Assembly: GCA_964550025.1 (NCBI GenBank)
Contig: CAZJYI010000343.1
Location: 1 to 5,621, forward strand
Origin: CAZJYI01 sp964550025
Lineage (GTDB): Bacteria; Verrucomicrobiota; Kiritimatiellia; UBA8416; CAYOBW01
Length of the DNA stretch: 5,621 nt
Reading direction: 5' to 3'
The notes under the pieces were generated by a model. That model did no database searches, was not told the DNA's origin, and saw only the letters and a list, made by a program, of their open reading frames with translations. The translations under genes were made by a program, and so were the position numbers. Shown here in pieces: positions 1-4,646 of the stretch. Numbering within the stretch: position 1 is the first letter of the stretch; every line of letters begins with the position of its first letter.

Positions 1-2
1 TA

Positions 3-41
3 GTCGGGCTGTTGATCAATTGCACTCTCTGGTGCTTTTAG
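3..41 (+). other. In-frame upstream remnant of the beta-helix gene, ending in TAG
   Basis: Read in the frame of the downstream beta-helix gene, this stretch gives VGLLINCTLWCF followed by TAG (39-41). The LINCTL part matches the NNCTL core of the repeats downstream, and it lies exactly 66 bases before the equivalent point of the next unit, so it is in register and belongs to the same array. The stop aligns with an AAG (Lys) codon in the unit at 138, and three codons just before it (Trp-Cys-Phe) differ from the usual Ser-Gly-Asn. Phase is kept across the stop, which points to substitutions or compensating indels rather than a net frameshift. It could also be a base-calling error. Confidence 0.6.
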
Positions 42-332
42 GCCGGCTGCGGGGGCGGCGGAAGCTACGGAGGCACGCTGAACAACTGCACGCTGTCGGG
101 CAATTCGGCTTTCCACGGGGGCGGGAGCGCCTACGACACGCTGAACAACTGCACCCTCTCGGTCAATAAGGCCGAGGCGGGCGGCGGCGGGAGCTTACAC
201 GGCACGCTCAACAACTGCACCCTCTCGGGCAACAATACGGCCGGCATCGGCGGCGGGAGCTGCTTCGGCACGCTGAACAACTGCATCATCTACTACAATA
301 CGGCGGGGAGTTCCGGCGATGACTGGTATGAC
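9..332 (+). repeat. Tandem 63-66 bp coding repeats (beta-helix coils)
   Basis: Repeat units begin at 9, 75, 138, 204 and 270, giving periods of 66, 63, 66 and 66 bases (21-22 residues, one beta-helix coil each). The best conserved DNA is around acgctgaacaactgcac at the start of each unit, coding TLNNC, followed by a variable segment and a GGGS turn. The first unit has diverged and contains the TAG at 39-41; the last keeps TLNNC but then drifts (IIYYNTAG) and leads into the non-repeat C-terminal region. Confidence 0.85.
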
Positions 333-1010
333 AGTACACCGGATTTCTCCTATTGCTGTTCGCCGGGTCTGAGCGGCAGCGGCAATATCACGAGTGCCCC
401 GCTCTTCGCCAACGCGGCAGGTCGTCTACTGCCCAACTCGCCCTGCATCGACGCGGGGAACAACACCGACATGCCCGCCGGTCCGGACCTGGACGGCACA
501 CCGCGACCGCTGGACGGTGATGCCAATGGCAGCGCCAGGGTCGATATGGGTGCTTATGAGTACGCTAGCCCATCCGCGGACACAGACAGTGATGGCTTGA
601 ACGACTGGGCGGAAATCAACACACATGGTTCCAATCCGCTGGTTGCGGACAGTGACGGAGATGGCGTGGGCGATGGCGATGAAGTGGGCTGGGGATTCGA
701 TCCCCTGGCAGACAACACTGCCGGTTTCTCCCATTTCGAGGAGGTCGGCAGATCCCAAGGCATACCCATCGGAGAATCGAATGTCACCAGCAACCCCGCC
801 GCCTACAGCCTCTACACCTCCAACTCGATCATGGACCTGAGCATGGGGGCGATGATGGTGCGGACGAGTAATGGGTGGCTGCGGCTGCGGTTGCAGTTGG
901 AGCGAACGGATGATCTGACGAGCGGGGTGTGGTCGAATGCGGGGGATGCGGTGGAGTGGGTTGAGCCGGCGGGGGATGGGAAGGCGTTTTATCGGGTTAG
1001 AGGGAGATGA
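42..1010 (+). CDS. 3' part of secreted beta-helix repeat protein (choice-of-anchor Q-like), probably broken upstream
   Basis: This open frame encodes the C-terminal part of a large exported protein of unknown ligand. In order: four repeats with the core TLNNCTLSGN and Gly-rich turns (about 75-332), the pattern of a right-handed parallel beta-helix; a segment at 426-563 with SPCIDAG and VDMGAYEY motifs, typical of 'choice-of-anchor Q' proteins; an acidic calcium-loop linker (579-716) with DTDSDGLND and DSDGDGVGDGDE, like thrombospondin type 3 repeats; and a C-terminal module (792-1007) ending in FYRVRGR. The frame is blocked on the left by TAG at 39-41, and no ATG, GTG or TTG occurs in frame before ATG 471, which would cut through the anchor-Q segment and has no clear ribosome binding site. 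The repeats continue in frame before the TAG, so the true start lies outside the window and this is best read as a disrupted or mis-sequenced gene. Domain naming is from recognised motifs, not a search. Confidence 0.75.
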   Translation, partial: AGCGGGGSYGGTLNNCTLSGNSAFHGGGSAYDTLNNCTLSVNKAEAGGGGSLHGTLNNCTLSGNNTAGIGGGSCFGTLNNCIIYYNTAGSSGDDWYDSTPDFSYCCSPGLSGSGNITSAPLFANAAGRLLPNSPCIDAGNNTDMPAGPDLDGTPRPLDGDANGSARVDMGAYEYASPSADTDSDGLNDWAEINTHGSNPLVADSDGDGVGDGDEVGWGFDPLADNTAGFSHFEEVGRSQGIPIGESNVTSNPAAYSLYTSNSIMDLSMGAMMVRTSNGWLRLRLQLERTDDLTSGVWSNAGDAVEWVEPAGDGKAFYRVRGR

Positions 1011-1050
1011 TTGATGATTAGCGATTCCTGATTCTTGATTGGTGATTGGT
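1009..1050 (+). repeat. Six phased GATTNNN heptamers
   Basis: GATT occurs at 1009, 1016, 1023, 1030, 1037 and 1044, exactly every 7 bases, with the three intervening bases variable (the last two units are identical, GATTGGT). The array begins inside the TGA stop codon of the beta-helix gene and ends 101 bases before the ATPase start. Heptanucleotide short tandem repeats are known from other bacteria, notably the STRR elements of cyanobacteria; whether this is related is unknown. It has no inverted symmetry that would make it a terminator. Confidence 0.75.
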
Positions 1051-1151
1051 CTTTACCCTTGCTTATCGTGATTCACGGCGGCAATATACCCCTGCATAAC
1101 AAAAACGAAGTAAGTTCTTCACCATTGAGTTTCTAAATCTCACTGTTTGAT

Positions 1152-2465
1152 ATGAGACGAATAGTTGAAAAACAGATGGTTGACTGGCAGCAGTCCAGGC
1201 GTCGAAAACCCCTTATCATCCGGGGTGCGCGCCAAGTCGGCAAGACCTGGTTGGTCGAGAATGTTCTCGCTGGTAAGTTCGAGCACCTGGCCAAGGTTGA
1301 TCTCGAAGAACGAAAGGATCTGCATGTACATTTTTCGGGAAATCTTGATCCCGCCAATATCGTTGAGGCCCTTGAGATAACGGTAGGCAGGATTGTCCCG
1401 GGGAAGACGCTTCTATTCCTTGATGAAATCCAGTCGTGTCCTCGCGCCATTATGGCGCTGCGCTATTTCTACGAGAAGATGCCGGATTTGCATGTCGTGG
1501 CGGCCGGTTCTTTGCTTGAGTTTGCGTTTGATGAGATATCTTTTCCCGTGGGACGGGTGCAGTATCTTCACGTTTACCCCATGACGTTCTATGAGTATCT
1601 GCTGGCTATCGGCAGAGAGTCGATGGCGGAGTTGACGCGCAAGTCGCAAGCGGCTGTGCCGGAATCCATGCAGCAGATGGTTCTCGCTGAACTGAAGAAG
1701 TTCCTTTTTGTCGGCGGCATGCCCGAGTGCATCAAGGTTTACCGCGATTCCAGTTCTCTGCTTGACGCCTTTGCGGTGCAAACAGAGATCCTGGGTTCTT
1801 TCAGAGACGACTTTGCCAAGTACAAGCCGCATATGGATACCGCCTGTCTCAATGCCGTGTTTCAGAATACCGCACAGGCCGTCGGAGATCAGATCAAGTA
1901 TTCTCGTCTCAATGATGGCCATACCGGCCCGACCAACCGAAAGGCTTTCGATTTGTTGTGCAAGGCCCGCATCTTTCATAAGATTTCCGCCTGCAGCCCG
2001 GCGGGGCTGCCCCTTGCTGCCACTGCGAAAGGGCGGAAATTCAAGGCATGTATGCTGGATGTTGGCCTGCTACAGCGGCTTTGTGAAGTGCCCGTCGAGA
2101 CGGCGCTAACGCAGGATGATTTGCTTGCCATCTATAAAGGGCAACTGGCGGAACAGTTTGTCGCCCAGGAAATGCTGGCGTGGCAAGGGGCGGAGCTGTT
2201 CTATTGGGCACGTGATGCCAGGAGCAGTCGTGCTGAAGTCGACTATCTGATTGTTCGCGACGGAACAATCTATCCCGTGGAGGTGAAATCCGGGCCGGGG
2301 GGCCGCTTGAAGAGCCTTCATCTCCTGCTCCAGACCTACCCGAATTGTCCCCGGGGTCTGGTCCTCTTCAGCGGACCCTACAGGGAGCTGCCCGAACAGA
2401 AATTGACCTTTCTGCCTCTCTATTGTGCAGGGCGCTTAGTAAGTGAGTCTATCGGCGGCCACTGA
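1152..2465 (+). CDS. AAA family ATPase with DUF4143 C-terminal domain
   Basis: Complete 437-residue protein of the AAA_14 plus DUF4143 family, predicted cytosolic ATPases of unknown cellular role that are often multi-copy and patchily distributed. Visible motifs: Walker A GARQVGKT (25-32), Walker B LLFLDEIQ (87-94), a sensor-1-like strand HVVAAGSLLEF (114-124), then the family signature FPVGRVQYLHVYPMTFYEYL (131-150). The C-terminal domain carries EVDYL (362-366) and VEVKSG (376-381), a D...ExK arrangement recalling PD-(D/E)XK nucleases; nuclease activity is not established for the family. ATG 1152 is chosen because MRRIVEKQ before a basic stretch and the P-loop is the usual N-terminus; the Shine-Dalgarno is poor. 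A weak promoter-like pair, TTCACG (1072) and CATAAC (1095), lies upstream. The gene looks more A/T-rich than its neighbours (by eye). Its last residues (about VSESIGGH) are encoded by DNA overlapping the truncated tail at 2443. No signal peptide or membrane segment. Confidence 0.93.
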   Translation: MRRIVEKQMVDWQQSRRRKPLIIRGARQVGKTWLVENVLAGKFEHLAKVDLEERKDLHVHFSGNLDPANIVEALEITVGRIVPGKTLLFLDEIQSCPRAIMALRYFYEKMPDLHVVAAGSLLEFAFDEISFPVGRVQYLHVYPMTFYEYLLAIGRESMAELTRKSQAAVPESMQQMVLAELKKFLFVGGMPECIKVYRDSSSLLDAFAVQTEILGSFRDDFAKYKPHMDTACLNAVFQNTAQAVGDQIKYSRLNDGHTGPTNRKAFDLLCKARIFHKISACSPAGLPLAATAKGRKFKACMLDVGLLQRLCEVPVETALTQDDLLAIYKGQLAEQFVAQEMLAWQGAELFYWARDARSSRAEVDYLIVRDGTIYPVEVKSGPGGRLKSLHLLLQTYPNCPRGLVLFSGPYRELPEQKLTFLPLYCAGRLVSESIGGH

Positions 2466-2835
2466 CAGCGACAGCTTGAACGACTGGGCGGAACTCAACA
2501 CCCATCTCTCCAACCCAACCCTCACTGACAGCGACGCAGTGGCCATGGGTTATCATCCGGGTTGTAATGAAAATCCCGCGATGGCCGATGCCGAAGCCAG
2601 TGTCACCAACAACCCCGCCGCCTTCGGTCTCTACACCTCCAACTCGATCCTGGGATTGGGCATGGGGGAGCTGGTGATCATCCGGGCTGCGAGCAATGGT
2701 CATGTGCGGCTGCAGCTCCAGCTTGAGCAGACGGAGGACCTCACCAGCGGTGTCTGGTCGAATGCGGGTGATGCGGTCATTTGGACGAACGGTGTGCCGG
2801 CGGGTAAGGCGTTCTACCGGGTGAGGGGGGAGTAG
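2443..2835 (+). pseudogene. 5'-truncated tail of a secreted protein, paralogous to the end of the first gene
   Basis: The frame encodes only the C-terminal part of a surface protein: one calcium loop (TDSDSLNDWAELNTH), a shortened linker and the module ending in FYRVRGE. It parallels the last part of the beta-helix gene; exact DNA matches include gcttgaacgactgggcggaa (595-614 and 2474-2493) and a 21-base match (810-830 and 2629-2649). Nothing resembling the helix repeats or a signal peptide lies ahead of it: the frame is closed by TAA at 2440-2442 and the only early start is GTG 2443, inside the end of the ATPase gene and without a ribosome binding site. The linker lacks the second calcium loop (GDGVGDGDE) of the first copy. 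Most likely a gene remnant whose 5' part was lost when the ATPase arrived. Translation by coupling to the ATPase stop (2463-2465), giving a roughly 130-residue protein, is possible but would lack an export signal. Confidence 0.7.
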
Positions 2836-2864
2836 GGATAGATAACGGACCACTTGTTGCGCCG

Positions 2865-2882
2865 GTTAATCCCACTTTTAAC
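2865..2882 (+). promoter_or_regulatory. Small inverted repeat upstream of hipB-like gene, possible operator
   Basis: GTTAA (2865-2869) and TTAAC (2878-2882) form a perfect 5-base inverted repeat separated by 8 bases, ending two bases before the candidate -35 box. HipB antitoxins repress their own operon by binding short palindromes with an 8-base spacer (TATCC-N8-GGATA in E. coli), so spacing and position fit, although the half-site sequence differs. Short enough to occur by chance. Confidence 0.3.
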
Positions 2883-2884
2883 AC

Positions 2885-2913
2885 TTGCAGAAGTCAATAA
2901 GATGGCATATAGT
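2885..2913 (+). promoter_or_regulatory. Candidate sigma70-type promoter of the hipBA-like operon
   Basis: TTGCAG (2885-2890) and TATAGT (2908-2913) are separated by exactly 17 bases. The -10 box matches TATAAT at five of six bases, the -35 box TTGACA at three of six. A start seven bases past the -10 box falls at or next to A2921, the first base of the antitoxin ATG, so the message would be leaderless. This agrees with the absence of a Shine-Dalgarno before 2921. Confidence 0.45.
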
Positions 2914-2920
2914 CCGCATT

Positions 2921-3190
2921 ATGAAGGCACTTGGCGAGTTGGGAGAGCGTATTCGTGCGGAGCGCATCGCGGCTGGCGTGAAGCAACGGGAGTTGGCGGA
3001 TCGGGCAGCGGTCAGTGTCGATTCGGTGTCGTCCCTGGAGAATGGGCGGCCGGTCTCGACGGCGACACTACAGAGGGTGTTGCGAGCGCTTGGGCATGCC
3101 GATGCGCTGGGTAACCTGTTGCCCCCACCCCCGGTGAGTCCGCTGGATATGCAGCGGCTAGTCGGGAAGCAGCGCCAGAGGGTCCGATAG
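2921..3190 (+). CDS. hipB: HipB-type antitoxin, XRE-family helix-turn-helix
   Basis: An 89-residue DNA-binding protein, the expected antitoxin and autorepressor of the kinase encoded next to it. An XRE/Cro helix-turn-helix fills residues 5-62: GERIRAERIAAGVKQ (8-22) leads into the recognition region RELADRAAVSVDSVSSLENG (23-42). A proline run (68-71) and a basic tail (SPLDMQRL, then GKQRQRVR at 82-89) follow; in this group the tail may contact the toxin, which is inference. ATG 2921 is preferred over TTG 2885, which would add 12 residues encoded by the promoter region and not resembling the family. No Shine-Dalgarno precedes 2921, consistent with leaderless translation. The stop (3188-3190) is one base before the kinase ATG, so the two genes are co-transcribed and probably translationally coupled. 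The antitoxin-first order is typical of hipBA. The gene symbol is by family and context, not proven orthology. Confidence 0.85.
   Translation: MKALGELGERIRAERIAAGVKQRELADRAAVSVDSVSSLENGRPVSTATLQRVLRALGHADALGNLLPPPPVSPLDMQRLVGKQRQRVR
3177..3182 (+). promoter_or_regulatory. Ribosome binding site of hipA-like gene
   Basis: AGAGGG lies nine bases before ATG 3192, inside the last codons of the antitoxin gene. It decides the start: the alternative ATG at 3204 (residue 5) would be 21 bases away. Confidence 0.55.
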
Positions 3191-3191
3191 C

Positions 3192-4517
3192 ATGGCCGAT
3201 CCCATGGCAGATGTCCTGTATGGCGGACAGAAGGCCGGTGCGGTCCTGTGGGACTCGTCGCGTCGTGTTGCCGTCTTTCAGTACACGCCGGAATTCGTGC
3301 GCGACGGTACGGAGCTGGCCCCCCTGAAGATGCCGCTTCGTGAGGCGCCCTACCAGTTTCCCAACCTCCACGAGTCCTATTCCGGTTTGCCGGGCCTGCT
3401 GGCCGACAGTCTGCCGGACACCTACGGGAACACCCTCATCGACGACTGGCTCCGCGGGCAGGGGCGGTCTCCCGGCAGTTTCTCGCCTGTCGAGCGGCTC
3501 TGCTACATCGGCAACCGGGGGATGGGAGCCTTGGAGTTCCGACCCGCCCTGCGTAATCCGAAGTCGGTGGCCGAGAAGGTAGACGTGGGGCACTTGGTCG
3601 AGCTGGCGGCCAAGGTGTTGGCGCAGCGCAAGCATCTTGCTGTCGACCTGGACGAAGAGGGCCTGAACGACCTCCTGCGTGTGGGCACGTCCGCGGGCGG
3701 TGCTCGGGCCAAAGCCGTCATCGCCTGGAACGCGGAGACGAACGAGGTCCGCTCGGGGCAGGCGGAAGCCCCACCGGGATTCGAACACTGGATACTGAAG
3801 TTCGATGGGGTTTCGGAGTCGTTTGACGGTGTGCCGGACCCCCAGGGGTACGGTCGCATCGAGTTTGCTTATTCACGCATGGCTGACATGGCCGGCATCG
3901 AGATGACGCCTTGCCGCCTGTACGAGGAGGATGGACGCGCGCATTTCATGACGCGCCGCTTCGACCGACCTGATGGGGGCGGCAAGCGCCATCTCGCTTC
4001 TCTCTTCGGCATGTCTCACCTGCAGTACAGTGCGCCGGGCACGCACAGTCACTCGTACGAAGCCTACTTTGAAACCATCCGGGCTCTTAACCTGGATCCG
4101 GCACACCGGCTGCAGGCCTTTCGGAGGATGGTGTTCAACGTCCTGGGATGCAACCGGGACGACCACACGAAGAACTTCGGCTTTCTTCTCGACGAGAATG
4201 GGCAGTGGCAGCTTGCGCCGGCCTTTGACGTGACCTACGCGCACAACCCGGCGCCGGGAAGGTGGACGGCCGTTCAACAGATGTCTGTGCGCGGCAAACG
4301 GCAGGGAATCACCCGCGCCGACATGCTTGCCGCCGCGCGTGATTGCGACGTGGCCACGCTGCCGAAGCTCAAGGGCGCCGTCGATGACGTGCTTACGGCC
4401 CTGCAGCGATGGAGTGTGGTCGCCGAGGAAGCCGGCATTACGGAGCGTCAGGTAGTGGAGATTGAACGAATGATCGATCGTGCGACCGAAACGGCAGACG
4501 GAGAGGGAACGCTGTGA
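3192..4517 (+). CDS. hipA: HipA-type serine/threonine protein kinase toxin
   Basis: A 441-residue cytosolic kinase of the HipA family, close to the length of E. coli HipA. E. coli HipA phosphorylates glutamyl-tRNA synthetase and stops growth; the target here cannot be read from sequence. The N-terminal HipA_N-type subdomain (about 5-118) contains SGLPGLLADSLPDTYGNTLI; the kinase core follows. The loop GTSAGGARAK (165-174) corresponds to the VAGAQEK region of E. coli HipA, with Ser167 in place of autophosphorylated Ser150. The catalytic segment is NRDDHTKNFGF (321-331), with Asp323 as probable base and Asn328 as metal ligand; FDV supplies metal-binding Asp346. The spacings Asp-Asn (5) and Asp-Asp (23) equal those of D309, N314 and D332 in E. 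coli HipA, so the enzyme looks intact and active. The N-terminal subdomain is fused, unlike three-gene HipBST systems. It starts one base after the antitoxin stop and is presumably repressed through the shared promoter. Confidence 0.93.
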   Translation: MADPMADVLYGGQKAGAVLWDSSRRVAVFQYTPEFVRDGTELAPLKMPLREAPYQFPNLHESYSGLPGLLADSLPDTYGNTLIDDWLRGQGRSPGSFSPVERLCYIGNRGMGALEFRPALRNPKSVAEKVDVGHLVELAAKVLAQRKHLAVDLDEEGLNDLLRVGTSAGGARAKAVIAWNAETNEVRSGQAEAPPGFEHWILKFDGVSESFDGVPDPQGYGRIEFAYSRMADMAGIEMTPCRLYEEDGRAHFMTRRFDRPDGGGKRHLASLFGMSHLQYSAPGTHSHSYEAYFETIRALNLDPAHRLQAFRRMVFNVLGCNRDDHTKNFGFLLDENGQWQLAPAFDVTYAHNPAPGRWTAVQQMSVRGKRQGITRADMLAAARDCDVATLPKLKGAVDDVLTALQRWSVVAEEAGITERQVVEIERMIDRATETADGEGTL

Positions 4518-4552
4518 CACGGACACCGATGCGGTCTCCCTCGGCACCCGTG
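4518..4552 (+). terminator. Interrupted hairpin directly after hipA-like gene, possible terminator
   Basis: The arms CACGG (4518-4522) and CCGTG (4548-4552) pair, then CCGA (4526-4529) pairs with TCGG (4541-4544), separated by symmetric 3-base internal loops. It begins with the base after the TGA stop. There is no T-run afterwards, so it is not a classic intrinsic terminator; it may stabilise the 3' end of the message or be chance. Confidence 0.3.
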
Positions 4553-4634
4553 CTGGTACTGACAGTGAATATGCGAGAACGACGCTGATGGGTTAGAGTC
4601 GGGCGATCAGGCCCGTCGAATTGACAGACAAGGG

Positions 4635-4640
4635 AAAGGG
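4635..4640 (+). promoter_or_regulatory. Ribosome binding site of the LamG/RCC1 gene
   Basis: AAAGGG lies six bases before ATG 4647, in the purine-rich context agggaaagggaa. It supports that start. TTGACA at 4621-4626 is a perfect -35 sequence, but no -10 box lies at the right distance before the ATG, so no promoter is called. Confidence 0.6.
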
Positions 4641-4646
4641 AATCTC

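Noticed and set aside
9..332. CRISPR-like array from regularly spaced repeats
   Set aside because: The 63-66 base periods are multiples of three, the whole unit is coding and partly conserved, and it translates to beta-helix coils.
1011..1151. Possible transposon ends or small RNA in the spacer before the ATPase
   Set aside because: No terminal inverted repeats matching the 2450-2480 junction, no target duplication and no tRNA-like fold were seen; only the heptamer array stands out.
1413..1979. Minus-strand open frame of 188 codons
   Set aside because: Antisense to the ATPase with an intact Walker B and family signature on the other strand; no independent support.
3012..3788. Long minus-strand open frame (258 codons)
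   Set aside because: It lies antisense to the hipB/hipA pair, whose motifs are unmistakable; the translation is low-complexity and resembles no family, as expected of a shadow in GC-rich DNA.
3873..4547. Minus-strand open frame of 224 codons
   Set aside because: Antisense to the HipA catalytic region, no recognisable motif; shadow frame.
4600..4615. CGGGC-gatcag-GCCCG hairpin as a terminator
   Set aside because: Only five base pairs, no T-run, and it lies 83 bases past the hipA stop; likely chance in GC-rich sequence.
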